A DNA stretch of 64,000 nucleotides from Burkholderia pyrrocinia (lineage in GTDB: Bacteria > Pseudomonadota > Gammaproteobacteria > Burkholderiales > Burkholderiaceae), in contig NZ_CP024904.1 in assembly GCF_003330765.1 (NCBI RefSeq), forward strand, positions 806,001-870,000, given 5' to 3'. A program made the position numbers and the translations under genes. Positions 35,925 to 44,371 of this stretch are shown piece by piece. The notes beneath the pieces are model-generated. The model was not told the DNA's origin and ran no database searches. It saw only the letters and a program-made list of their open reading frames with translations. Within the stretch, counting starts at the first letter, position 1. Each line of letters begins with the position of its first letter.

Positions 35925-36948
35925 CCCATAGACGGGAACCTGTACGGGAAACGGAGGCTTTCTTCCGGTTTTTCTCCCATAGGTTTCTACGTTTCGGCGT
36001 TTGTGAGTAGGCACTCACCTCCTCCGTAAGCCTTGTCGCGCCTGGGGCCTTGGTGGAACGAGGCGTCAGGCCATTGCTCGGGAAGCCTTAATCGAAGCAA
36101 CGAGGCGCTTGCCGTACCACAGACGGCTCCCATTGGTAGCGGTTTATGGGGCCTGTTTTTCTGTGCTGGCACACGTGTGTTTACATTTTTGGTAAACCAC
36201 GTTTACTTCTTTAACTACTTTTAGCCGGCTCACAGCCTTATCCGACAAGGGTTTGAACGGTGTTCGGTACCCATTTATGGGAGCACAGGTGGAAGGGTCT
36301 GGGGTTTCAGGTCTGTGGATTTGGGGTTTTGGGTACCGGGTTGTGGGGAATCCGGGTTGTGGATATGGGGCGAGCGTACCCGGTTATGGGTAATCGGCCT
36401 GGAAACGCATTGGGTAGTCGTCTATGGGAGCGCATGAAGGTAGCCTTTTATGGGGCGTTTTTATTGATCCGTGAAGGCCTGGGCGCACAGCGATTTTCTT
36501 TGGGTAGCGGTTTATGGGGAATTTCATAGGTACCCTGTTATGGGTAGCGATTGGGACCGGTCGATTGCATTTCACCAAGGTGATTTGTGGACTGTTCCCA
36601 TAGACAGGATCGATGCAGCGGACAGGTAACCTTTTATGGGGAAAACGGATGGTTGCCGTTTATGGGAGCGATTTCTACCTTCGAGACCGAAAGTAATGCA
36701 ACCGAAGAAGCCGAAGCCTGTCGACAGGTACCCACCTATGGGAATCGATAAAGGTAGCAAGTTATGGGAGAAAAATGCGGCTGTGCTGCAGGGCACCACG
36801 AATCCGGCCGGCGATCGCGATTTCGCTCGTTTGCTTCCCATGGATGGGTACCTTCACTGGGGCAAATCTCGTGCCGGGTTTCCGTGACCGGACGCGAAAG
36901 GTAGCGGCTTCTGGGAGGCTTTTTGGCCAAAAGGTAGATGGATATGGG
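35925..36948 (+). other. Replication origin: iteron array of the secondary replicon
   Basis: This region lies upstream of the initiator gene and carries repeated 16-mers of the form GGTANCNNTTTATGGG. Forward copies start at 36135, 36266, 36332, 36375, 36413, 36439, 36503, 36529, 36625, 36651, 36727, 36753, 36847, 36900 and 36933, with a degenerate one ending at 36369. Inverted copies lie at 35925-35940 and 35976-35991, and a weak one at 36597-36612. Four pairs (36413/36439, 36503/36529, 36625/36651, 36727/36753) have exactly 26-base spacing, so both partners should sit on similar helix faces. An AT-rich stretch at 36165-36232 is a candidate unwinding region, and TGTGGATAT at 36358-36366 is one mismatch from a DnaA box. 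The adjacent rep gene and its family's use of iterons support an origin function. Confidence 0.9.
36165..36232. other. AT-rich candidate DNA-unwinding element
   Basis: Between the first forward iteron and the rest of the array lies the most AT-rich stretch of the origin (including TTTACATTTTTGGTAAACC and TACTTCTTTAACTACTTTTA). This is the usual place and composition for the site where the helix first opens. Assignment is by composition and position only. Confidence 0.5.
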
Positions 36949-37099
36949 GCTTCGTGCAGATCGGTTAATCAGGAATTTCCCTTTTGCATCTGAAGCTTAG
37001 CCGCGATAGTGCAAGTGATGCAGGAGCAAGGACGTTGCCCCGTTGCGTGAAAAGGTATAAAGTCTGCCATCAACAAGGTCACCTTATCCGGACATCACG

Positions 37100-38416
37100 A
37101 TGCCGCGCAAGCCCGCAAGCAAAGGCTCAGACAAACAGGTTTCGTTGTTTCAGACACCAGAGCCTCCCGATTTGCTGCGCAAGGCGGTCCAGGCGATTCA
37201 TATCGCGCCCAAGTCGGGAAAGATCGGTCTGCAGCAGCGCAAGATGTTCAGCTCGCTGATCAAGAACGCGCTTCGGCAGGAGGCGTTCGAGCCAGGCCGG
37301 ACGAGCTTCTCGATCTCGATCGCTTCGCTTTCGCACGAGAGCGGGTTGAACAGCAACAACACCAAGTACGTGAAGGACACGGTCAACTCGCTGATCAGTA
37401 CCGTCGTCAATTGGGACTACCTGGCCGCGGACCGTTCGACGGTCTGGAAAGCGTCGGGCTTGCTCGCCGGCGCGGAGCTCGAGCAATCGGTGCTGAAGTA
37501 CAGCTTCTCCGACCAGATTCGCAGCGAGCTGCTCAACCCCGAAATCTACGCGCTGATCGATATGCGGATCGCCCGCGAGTTCCGGCGGTCGCACTCGCTC
37601 GCGCTGTGGGAAAACACGGTGCGCTACGAGGGGATCGGCATCACCGCGAAGATCCCGCTGCCGAAATTTCGTGACCTCATTCTCGGCCAGGACAAGGCGT
37701 CGCAGTCGTACAAGGAATACAAGCTGTTCAAGAGCAAGGTCCTGGTGCCGTGCATTCAGGAGGTGAACGAAGTTTCGGATCACACGCTCGAGTTGATCGA
37801 ACACAAGTCCGGCCGGAGCGTGGAAGCCGTTCAGTTCAAGGTGACGCGCAAGCAGAGCGCCGATACGGTCGAAGACGGCGACGTCAAGAACGAAGCGCTG
37901 GTCGAGGAGGTCGCCAAGTTCGGCATTCCGCGTTCGGAAGCGCGCCGGCTGATCACGCAGTACGGCGTGCAACGTATCAAGGCGGCGATTGCCTATACGC
38001 TGAATCGGACTACGAAGAAGAATGCGGCGCCGGTCGACAACGTGGCTGCGTATTTCCGCAAGGCGCTGACGCACGGCTATACGCTGGCCGACGGGCAGGG
38101 AACCGAGACGGCCGCACCGGCGAAGGAATCCGCGCAGAGCAAGCAGGAGCAGATTCGCGACAAATATCTGGCGGCGAAGGTCGAGGAAGCCGGCGCGTAT
38201 TTCCGCGAGCTGGAAATCGACGACCAGACCAAGCTGATCGAGCGTTACAACGAGACGGTGGCCGGCTCGAAGGACCTGACGCTGTCGCCGAAGAAGAAGG
38301 CGAGCAAGCTCGCGCAGACCAGCTTCTTCCGATGGCTGGCGCTGGATACCTGGGGCGAACCGACCTCGGACGACCTGCTGGAATTCCTGCTCAAAAGCAG
38401 TCTCGCAGGCAACTGA
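37100..38416 (+). CDS. Replication initiator protein, Rep_3/RepB-like
   Basis: This 438-residue protein is an initiator of the Rep_3 (RepA/RepE/Pi-like) type used by iteron replicons and Burkholderia secondary chromosomes. Two winged-helix domains are expected. The first covers about residues 25-135 (RKAVQAIHIAPKSGKIGLQQ and FSISIASLSHESGLNSNNTK). The second covers about residues 145-260 (YSFSDQIRSELLNPEIYALI, RSHSLALWENTVRYEGIG and SYKEYKLFKSKVLVPCIQEV, the typical DNA-contact segment). A long charged C-terminal extension follows. It should bind the GGTANCNNTTTATGGG iterons directly upstream and open the origin. The ATG at 37100 lies 150 bases after the last iteron. It is convergent with parB, with a structured terminator between them. 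Confidence 0.92.
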   Translation: MPRKPASKGSDKQVSLFQTPEPPDLLRKAVQAIHIAPKSGKIGLQQRKMFSSLIKNALRQEAFEPGRTSFSISIASLSHESGLNSNNTKYVKDTVNSLISTVVNWDYLAADRSTVWKASGLLAGAELEQSVLKYSFSDQIRSELLNPEIYALIDMRIAREFRRSHSLALWENTVRYEGIGITAKIPLPKFRDLILGQDKASQSYKEYKLFKSKVLVPCIQEVNEVSDHTLELIEHKSGRSVEAVQFKVTRKQSADTVEDGDVKNEALVEEVAKFGIPRSEARRLITQYGVQRIKAAIAYTLNRTTKKNAAPVDNVAAYFRKALTHGYTLADGQGTETAAPAKESAQSKQEQIRDKYLAAKVEEAGAYFRELEIDDQTKLIERYNETVAGSKDLTLSPKKKASKLAQTSFFRWLALDTWGEPTSDDLLEFLLKSSLAGN

Positions 38417-38419
38417 ACG

Positions 38420-38504
38420 AGGCCTCGCAGCCGGGCGTGCGTCATGTGCCGGACGTTGTCGTCCGGCTTCGCGGCGCAACGCGGATGCGAGGCCTTTAGC
38501 TTTT
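38420..38504. terminator. Structured convergent terminator between rep and parB
   Basis: A perfect 10-bp outer stem (38420-38429 with 38486-38495) encloses a 7-bp hairpin (38448-38454 with 38461-38467) and is followed by TTAGCTTTT. It fills the 94-base gap between the convergent rep and parB genes and probably stops transcription from the rep side. Confidence 0.7.
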
Positions 38505-38510
38505 GGCCCG

Positions 38511-39542
38511 CTACTTTTGCGTGGCCGTCGCCAGCTCGGCGACGTAGGCGTCGATGACGGTCTTGAGCTTGTCGGCGAGCGCTTCCTGGTGGGACGCGTC
38601 GACGCCCTTGAGTTGCAGATCCAGACGTCCGTCCGGATAGGTTTTCAACTGGCCGACCGCTCGCGATTCGAGCGCGAAGTCGTGACGAACGCTGTAACGC
38701 GTGCGTCCGGCTTTCTTGTTGCCGTCGCTCTGCGCACGCAGGAAATTCTCGAGATCGCGGACCGATTTTTTCCGGTCGATCACTGCCGTAAGCAGCCGGT
38801 CGGCCGTCGGCTCGCCCAGGCGTTCGAAGATCAGCTTCAGGAAGTACGCGGCCTGCAGGCCGACCACGTCGTTCGCGCTGGCCATCCGCTCCAGGAGCGT
38901 GTTCGGCAGTGCGTTGAGCGACAGCGTCTTGCTGATCGATGCCTTGTCCTTGCCGATCTTTTCCGCCAGCGTGTTCTGGTCGGAAAACACCTTCTCGTCG
39001 AGGAGACGCTTCCACGCGACCGCATCGTCGAAGATCGTCTGGCGTTCGTGGTCGTGGTTCGCCCGATACGCGATCGTATAGAGCTGCTCGGGCGTGTGGT
39101 CGGTGCGGAACGTGGCGTTGATGGTTTCGTCGCCGTTGATGCTCGTCGCGCGCAGCCGGCGTTGCCCGTCGATCACGACGAGCTTGCCGGGAAACTCCGG
39201 GAGCCGCGTGACCTTGATCGGCTCGATCTGCCCTTCCCGTTTCAACGTCAGTGCGAGCTCGTGCAGGCTCGACTCCGAGTAGAACACGCGCGGGTTGAAC
39301 GGGTTCGGGATGCAATCCTTGACCAGTACCTTCTGCGGCGCGCCAAGATCAGCCGTACCGGCGGGCGTGGCTGCGGCCGGGACGCCGGCGGGCGTCGCTT
39401 CGACGGCGACATTCGGTGCGGCCGCTGGTTCGGGCAGCCGCGTTTCGAGTGCCGCATTTTCCTGCGCGAGTCCGCGCAACAGGCCGGCCGCGAGATGCAG
39501 GTTGCCGGTCGGCTTCTTCTCTTTCGATGTGTCCTTAGCCAT
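38511..39542 (-). CDS. parB: ParB centromere-binding partition protein
   Basis: This 343-residue protein is the ParB of the replicon's partition operon. A Pro/Ala-rich N-terminal part (about residues 1-75) carries the ParA-contact region. The ParB/Srx nuclease-like core follows with NPRVFYSESSLHELALTLKR, the CTP-binding-type GKLVVIDGQRRLRATSI near residue 122, and TIAYRANHDHERQTIFDDAV. The helix-turn-helix is TLAEKIGKDKASISKTLSLN near residue 190, then a C-terminal dimerisation part. It should load at the TTGTCACGTGACAA palindromes at 40326-41985 and spread. Its ATG at 39542 overlaps the end of parA by eight bases, showing coupled translation. Confidence 0.95.
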   Translation of the reverse strand: MAKDTSKEKKPTGNLHLAAGLLRGLAQENAALETRLPEPAAAPNVAVEATPAGVPAAATPAGTADLGAPQKVLVKDCIPNPFNPRVFYSESSLHELALTLKREGQIEPIKVTRLPEFPGKLVVIDGQRRLRATSINGDETINATFRTDHTPEQLYTIAYRANHDHERQTIFDDAVAWKRLLDEKVFSDQNTLAEKIGKDKASISKTLSLNALPNTLLERMASANDVVGLQAAYFLKLIFERLGEPTADRLLTAVIDRKKSVRDLENFLRAQSDGNKKAGRTRYSVRHDFALESRAVGQLKTYPDGRLDLQLKGVDASHQEALADKLKTVIDAYVAELATATQK

Positions 39543-40230
39543 GGGCGGCTCCGGTAGCGCGCGTCGACGCGATGTATTGGGCCATTTCCGTGACCAGCTT
39601 TTCGACTTCCGCGCGGGCTTCTTTCAGGCCCTTCAGGTATCGATTGTGATGATGGATCGTGGTGCCGAGCGCGAACGTCTGACGGTAGACCTCGCGTTGC
39701 GCGATCTGGCTGTCGAGCAGATGTTCCCCTATTTCTTCAGCTCTTAGAATTTTTAAAATTTCTTCACGCATTTTAGTTTTTCCATTGACACTATTCAGCA
39801 TCAATGCGGAAGAAAGATTCGGGTTACGAACGGCTCGCATCGACTCGATCATGCGAATCATCGCGACGGTGCTGTACAGGTCGGCCGGCGACGGCGACAG
39901 CGGCACGAGGCAGAAGTCGGCAACTTCAAGGACGGACGCGATGCGCGGATCTTCGAGGTTGCCGGGACAGTCGACGACGATCACATCGAAGTTCGCGTCC
40001 TGTTTCTTGATTTCGCCGCCAATGCCGCGGCCGGCGGGGGCCAGCGAAAGGACCGTCATCGGCAGCGTGTTCTCGCCGCTTGTCACCCATCGGACGGAAG
40101 TGCCTTGAGGGTCGGCATCGATCAAGGCGACCTTGTTGCCGCCGGCCTCGAACGCAGCCGCGATATTGACGGAGATGGTTGTCTTTCCAGTCCCACCTTT
40201 TTGATTACTGACCGCGATCTTGAAAGCCAT
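39535..40230 (-). CDS. parA: ParA partition ATPase (short type)
   Basis: This 231-residue deviant Walker ATPase drives segregation of the replicon. The signature KGGTGKTT lies at residues 11-18, Walker A' ALIDADPQGT near residue 37, and the Walker B segment VIVVDCPGNLED near residue 83. It lacks the N-terminal DNA-binding extension of P1-type ParA proteins, so operon repression must be done by other means or by ParB. It is the first gene of the parAB operon and overlaps parB by eight bases. Its leftward promoter must lie beside or within the parS cluster at 40231 onward. The ATG at 40230 has GGAGG upstream (on the minus strand at 40239-40243). Confidence 0.95.
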   Translation of the reverse strand: MAFKIAVSNQKGGTGKTTISVNIAAAFEAGGNKVALIDADPQGTSVRWVTSGENTLPMTVLSLAPAGRGIGGEIKKQDANFDVIVVDCPGNLEDPRIASVLEVADFCLVPLSPSPADLYSTVAMIRMIESMRAVRNPNLSSALMLNSVNGKTKMREEILKILRAEEIGEHLLDSQIAQREVYRQTFALGTTIHHHNRYLKGLKEARAEVEKLVTEMAQYIASTRATGAAHG

Positions 40231-40325
40231 TAAATTCCTCCAAGGAGTTTTACGTAATATATGCAGTTGTTATCGAAATGTCCAGAAAAGCGTTCGACAC
40301 GATGCATATCTTGATGCTCGATGTG

Positions 40326-40341
40326 GTTGTCACGTGACAAG
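40326..40341. promoter_or_regulatory. parS-like palindrome 1
   Basis: GTTGTCACGTGACAAG has a perfect 14-bp core TTGTCACGTGACAA. It is the copy nearest to the parA start, 96 bases upstream, so ParB bound here could also influence parAB expression. Confidence 0.85.
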
Positions 40342-40556
40342 TGGGCCGAATGGCTAACGAGTCATTCGTGATTAGTGATCGAGTAAAAATAAAATTGTCG
40401 ATTACGTTCATAAAGACTTGGAGTGAACTCGATTGTCTTTAACGTCGATGGCGAAGTTGGATCGCAGAGACTAGGCCGCTTAGCCATGTCTTTGTTTCTG
40501 GTAGAACTCGTTGCGACTCCGATGAGTCAATTTCGCGGATGTCGTCGAGATACGCA

Positions 40557-40572
40557 GTTGTCACGTGACAAG
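40557..40572. promoter_or_regulatory. parS-like palindrome 2
   Basis: GTTGTCACGTGACAAG repeats the 14-bp palindromic core. It lies 231 bases from copy 1, left of the MITE-like element. Confidence 0.85.
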
Positions 40573-40682
40573 TCGCAAGGAATTGGTCCTTGTCGGCGCT
40601 GCCCATCGCCAGGAAGCCCGTAATCCGATCGCGGTTCCGATCGTAGCGACATCGCTTCAATGTTCGATATCCGGTCTTTGGC

Positions 40683-41029
40683 CTAGGGCCTGTTCACGCT
40701 AATAACGGGCTTGCGCTGGCCGCCAGAAGGGCCGAGCGCAAGGATTGCGACGAAGCGAACACTCAACGTATTCGCAAGGAGCATGACGCGGCGATCGGCC
40801 CTTCTGGTGGCCAGCCCCACGAATGAATTTTTTCCAAACAGGGGAACGTGCCTTGCCGGCCGCATTGCGGCGTCGCGCGTCGCTTGTCCCCCAAGGGGAC
40901 TTCCTTCGGGGCGTTTGGCTCGGCCAAACGGCGCTCCTCACTCCTTGCCTGCGCCCCGCAGGAAGTCCCCTTGGGGGACGACCAGCAAGGCACGTTCGCA
41001 AGCCCGTTATTAGCGTGAACAGGCCCTAG
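40683..41029. mobile_element. MITE-like element with perfect 33-bp terminal inverted repeats
   Basis: The outermost 33 bases (40683-40715 and 40997-41029) are exact inverted copies, beginning CTAGGGCCTGTTCACGCTAA. The CTAG ends are palindromic and could be the 4-bp target duplication typical of IS5-group insertions, with the true repeat starting at GGCCTG. Inside there are nested hairpins: 40718-40734 pairs with a segment near 40796-40812 (16 of 17), and a 20-base segment containing GTCCCCCAAGGGGAC near 40886 pairs with its reverse near 40970. There is no room for a transposase and no long frame with family similarity, so it would need a transposase in trans. It is inserted between parS copies 2 and 3. 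Confidence 0.8.
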
Positions 41030-41053
41030 CCTGACTACTTGGAAGCGAGGTGA

Positions 41054-41069
41054 GTTGTCACGTGACAAT
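41054..41069. promoter_or_regulatory. parS-like palindrome 3
   Basis: GTTGTCACGTGACAAT has the intact 14-bp core. It lies 25 bases beyond the right end of the MITE-like element. Confidence 0.85.
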
Positions 41070-41223
41070 CGACTCAGAATGCGAGTCGGCGTCAGCGTTG
41101 CAACGCTTCTCACGCGCCGCTGCGATCGAATAATACTGATGGCATGCGAGTAGATCGGAAAGGAAGGAATTTATGGGTGAGAGCTTGTCGGTAAGCGAAG
41201 TTGGTCGTGCGGGCGGTTGGCGA

Positions 41224-41239
41224 GTTGTCACGTGACAAC
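41224..41239. promoter_or_regulatory. parS-like palindrome 4 (perfect 16-mer)
   Basis: GTTGTCACGTGACAAC is a perfect 16-bp palindrome. From memory this is the consensus of the chromosome-3 ParB class in B. cenocepacia. Confidence 0.9.
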
Positions 41240-41969
41240 AGGAACGCCGGACCTGGGAACCCGAGAGACGAAGCGACTCGAAACACTCGACTGGCCGCCG
41301 TGGGCACGCGCCTATTCCGAAGAGCTCAAGGCATCAATCGATCTGCTGGTCCGGGTCTTTCGTCATTGTCCCGTCGAATTCTCGTGTCGGCCTAATGTCA
41401 CCGGGTGTTTGCCAAACCGCATTCAGATCAGCGTGCCATGGGCGTTAATGATACGACCCCATTTATTTGAGATCCCTAAATCTAGTTTCGTCGCATGCCT
41501 TGGTCGGGAGGGGAGGGGCGTGGCTTCGTTATGCGTATCCAGCACGACGGCCAGTGCAATTCGGCATCTACCTGCGACCATGGCACTTACGGGCCCCGAT
41601 TGGCGGCAAATTCATGTGTTGAAGGCCATGTGACAACACAAACGGGCCGGATCGTGAAACATTTTCGAGAAATCGCATGTTCTCGGAAATCCTTGTCTGG
41701 CAATGGGTTGCGCCATATTCTTCATGTTGTTTCACGCAAAATGAGCGAGATCGCTTCCGAAAATGGGGGCGCATGGTTTTTCGCGTGCTGCTATCGCCGT
41801 TTGATTTGCGAATAGGAAGAAATGTATTGTGTGATATGTAATTCGTGGTTTTTGAAATGATTTGTGTTCGGCCTTGTGCTGAAGGGCAATCGACTTGCCG
41901 CTGGTCCAGTGCATGACAGGCACCCTGTCGAGTCTTTGATCCGACGCGTAGCATTGGTATTCAACTCGA

Positions 41970-41985
41970 GTTGTCACGTGACAAC
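41970..41985. promoter_or_regulatory. parS-like palindrome 5 (perfect 16-mer)
   Basis: A second perfect GTTGTCACGTGACAAC, 746 bases from copy 4 and at the right border of the centromere region, next to the broken AraC gene. Confidence 0.9.
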
Positions 41986-42036
41986 GCCATTGCGTCAGCC
42001 TCACGAGAAACTGACTACCAGCACCGTCCCCCGCGA

Positions 42037-42985
42037 TCAATAACCTGCCGTGATCGGCAGAACGGCATCCGTCCCGCCCCGCAGGCTATCGATATCTATC
42101 CGCGGCGAATTGCCGAACAGCCGGCTGTATTCGCGGGTGAACTGAGTCGGGCTCGCATAACCGACCCTGAACGAAGCCGACGCGGCGTCGAGCCGCTCGG
42201 ACAGCATCAGCCGACGTGCCTCATTGAGCCGTATCCATTTCGGATACGGCAGCGGGTTCAGCCCGTGAGCTGGCGGAAGTGGTGATGGAAGGTCGAGCTG
42301 CTCATCTGAGCCTGCGCTGCGAGATCATCGACTCGCAACGATTCGTCATCGTCATCGTGGGTCCGTAACGACTGGATCGCGCGCGACACACGGTTGCCCT
42401 GGCTGCAGGAGGACGCGATCTGGCGCAGGCGGGCGCCCAGATCACTCGTCAGCAGGCGGTAGTAGATTTCCCGCTCGACGTGCGGTGTGAGAACGGCAAT
42501 GGCGTTCGGGTCATCCAGCAACGCCAGCAACCGGTTCAGTGCGTCGTACAGCGGTTCGGTCATGTCGCCGACGACGAGGCCGCGGCCTGACGGGACCTCG
42601 TCGTGATCCGGTGCGACCTGCACCATCAATTCGGCCATCCCGCGAAAATCGAGTCCGAGAAACGGCCTTTCGCGGCTGGCCTCGATGACCTGCGTCGGAC
42701 CGGGCAAATCGAGCGACGTGATCAGAAAGCGGTTGGCGTCATAGATATAGGCATCGCCACTCTGAATGACCCGCTTCGCGCCCTGACGACGAGACCGAAG
42801 CTCGGCTCGACCATGCAGTCCATCGGTTGCGTCGGCGCCTCCCTTCGATGGAAGCCCAGGTCCTGAATGGCCGTGGTGAGGTGGTCGACGCCTTCGGCCC
42901 ATCTCGCGACGCGCTCTGCGAGCGTGTGCCGCAGGTCGTTTTCGCGGCGGGTCGTTCGGTGGCTTGCATGGTTGAATGCAGCGAT
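42037..42985 (-). pseudogene. AraC family regulator broken by two frameshifts
   Basis: Joined across frames, this would be a full-length AraC regulator with an AraC_N cupin domain. One frame (right end) gives RENDLRHTLAERVARWAEGV and AIQDLGFHRREAPTQPMDCM. A second starts at GAKRVIQSGDAYIYDANRFL and continues through YYRLLTSDLGARLRQIASS to [13 protein letters not shown] third resumes with LNPLPYPKWIRLNEARRLM, VGYASPTQFTREYSRLFG and the normal C-terminus at 42037. One base appears lost near 42780 (in AGGGCGCG) and another shift lies near 42258, where the second frame meets a TGA. Both shifts fall in otherwise well-conserved sequence, so decay is recent or reflects sequencing error. The right-hand start is unclear. 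Confidence 0.8.
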
Positions 42986-43163
42986 TGCGGCGTCGTCGTC
43001 CCCTTGGCCGGGTGTGTATCGGGCGGGAGCCGGATGTATGACTTCTCTATTCAGGTAATCGGCTCTACAGGCAGGCTGTCGACGTGCTGGCGCTCAGGCA
43101 ACGCGCCTTCCGGAATCGCGGCATTGCCGCGCTCCCGGACGGCGCGCGCAGCGACTGGCAGAT

Positions 43164-44288
43164 CTACTTCGTCGCCTGCGACGGGCAAAGCTGCCTGCGG
43201 CGCGATTTCGTTGCCGGCGCCGTCGCGCGCTCGTCTACCGTGCGCCACCACCGCTCGCCGCGATGCGGCGCGTCGAGATCGAGGTGCTCGCCCATCCTGG
43301 GCGTCGACAACTCGACGCCGCGCACGATCGCCAGCGCCGTGACGCGCTCGAACGGCTCCTGCCAGCGATGCATCGCGAGATCGAACGTGCCGTTGTGGAT
43401 CGGGACCAGCCAGCGTCCGCGCAAATCGATGTGCGCCTGCACGGTTTCTTCCGGCTGCATGTGCACGTACGGCCATTGCGGATCATATGCGCCCGTTTCG
43501 ATCAGCGTCACGTCGAACGGACCGAGGCGCTCGCCGATCGTCCGGAACCCGTCAAAGTAGCCCGTGTCGCCGCTGAAGAACACGCGCAGGTCGTCGTCGA
43601 CGATCACCCACGACGCCCACAGCGTGCTGTTGCCGTCGAACAGGCTGCGCCCGGAGAAGTGCTGTGCAGGTGTCGCGGTCAGCGTCAGGCCGGCCACGTC
43701 GACACTCTGCCACCAGTCGAGCTGACGGACCTTCTTCGCGTCGATGCCCCATTCGATCAGGCGGTCGCCGACGCCCAGCGTTGTCACGAACACGTCGGTG
43801 GTTGCCGCGAGTGCGAGCACCGTGTCTCGGTCGAGGTGATCGTAGTGGTCGTGCGACAGGATCACGCCGCGCAGCGGCGGAAGATCTTCAAGCGCGATCG
43901 GCGGCGCATGGAAACGCTTGGGGCCGACACGACGAAACGGCGACGCGCGTTCGGCAAACACGGGATCGGTCAGCCAGAATTCGCCGCGCAGCTTGAACAG
44001 CAGCGTCGAATGGCCAAGCCGGTACAGGCTGCGATCGGGCGCCGCGTCGAGTTCCGCGCGGGTCAGCGAATCGACCGGCAGCGCGCCTGCGGGCACGGTA
44101 TTGCGCGGCTTGTTGACCAGCATGTTCCAGGCGATCCCGAGCGTCTTGCCGAACCCTTCGACGGGACGCGGCGCGACATTGTTGAAGCGCTCGCCATTGT
44201 GCTGCGGCGAACCGCCGGACAGCGTGCGGCCGCGCCGCGCGGCCGCAAAACCCAGAATGCGGTGAATCAAAACGAGAGGCGATGCCAT
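43164..44288 (-). CDS. MBL-fold metal-dependent hydrolase (UlaG/NAPE-PLD-like)
   Basis: This 374-residue protein has the metallo-beta-lactamase fold of the lactonase/NAPE-phospholipase D-like group. The metal-binding motif is SHDHYDHLD near residue 146, with further ligands in TPAQHFSGRS, FFSGDTGYFDGF and VPIHNGTFDLAMH. The N-terminal 80 residues carry the SGGSPQHNGERFNN type of leader seen in these proteins. The substrate is unknown. It is divergent from a TetR regulator at 44372, with a palindrome in the 83-base gap, so it is probably repressed by that regulator. The ATG at 44288 sits next to the palindrome, with CGGACGAA... weakly matching a ribosome binding site. Confidence 0.9.
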   Translation of the reverse strand: MASPLVLIHRILGFAAARRGRTLSGGSPQHNGERFNNVAPRPVEGFGKTLGIAWNMLVNKPRNTVPAGALPVDSLTRAELDAAPDRSLYRLGHSTLLFKLRGEFWLTDPVFAERASPFRRVGPKRFHAPPIALEDLPPLRGVILSHDHYDHLDRDTVLALAATTDVFVTTLGVGDRLIEWGIDAKKVRQLDWWQSVDVAGLTLTATPAQHFSGRSLFDGNSTLWASWVIVDDDLRVFFSGDTGYFDGFRTIGERLGPFDVTLIETGAYDPQWPYVHMQPEETVQAHIDLRGRWLVPIHNGTFDLAMHRWQEPFERVTALAIVRGVELSTPRMGEHLDLDAPHRGERWWRTVDERATAPATKSRRRQLCPSQATK

Positions 44289-44311
44289 GTCGGTTCGTCC
44301 GGAGAATAAAG

Positions 44312-44327
44312 TACACTAAACAGTGTA
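44312..44327. promoter_or_regulatory. Candidate TetR operator
   Basis: TACACTAAACAGTGTA is a 6+4+6 palindrome in the 83-base gap between the divergent MBL hydrolase and TetR genes. The flanks GTAGTTTA and, further right, TAAACTGCCCGGTGTA look like a related half site. Position and symmetry fit a TetR operator covering the hydrolase promoter. Confidence 0.7.
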
Positions 44328-44371
44328 GTTTATTTTTGGGATAAGTAAACTGCCCGGTGTAAAATTTCCGT

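Larger units (their letters stand above)
40231..42036. other. Centromere region with parS cluster and a MITE-like insertion
   Basis: This 1.8 kb upstream of parA holds five parS-type palindromes, one 347-bp MITE-like element (40683-41029) and no supported gene. Short plus-strand frames such as 41217-41633 (including the plausible segment YSEELKASIDLLVRVFRH) have no family match and may be remnants. A half-palindrome GTGACAAC lies at about 41630. The right part (41400-41870) is AT-richer than average. The leftward parAB promoter should be near 40245-40320. Confidence 0.6.

Noticed and set aside
35003..36018. Several overlapping small frames at the left of the origin
   Set aside because: They overlap one another on both strands, cross iterons and show no conserved motif, so coding is unlikely.
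40423..41633. Short plus-strand frames within the parS region
   Set aside because: No family similarity or codon bias. Several overlap parS sites or the MITE-like element, so they were left out as genes.
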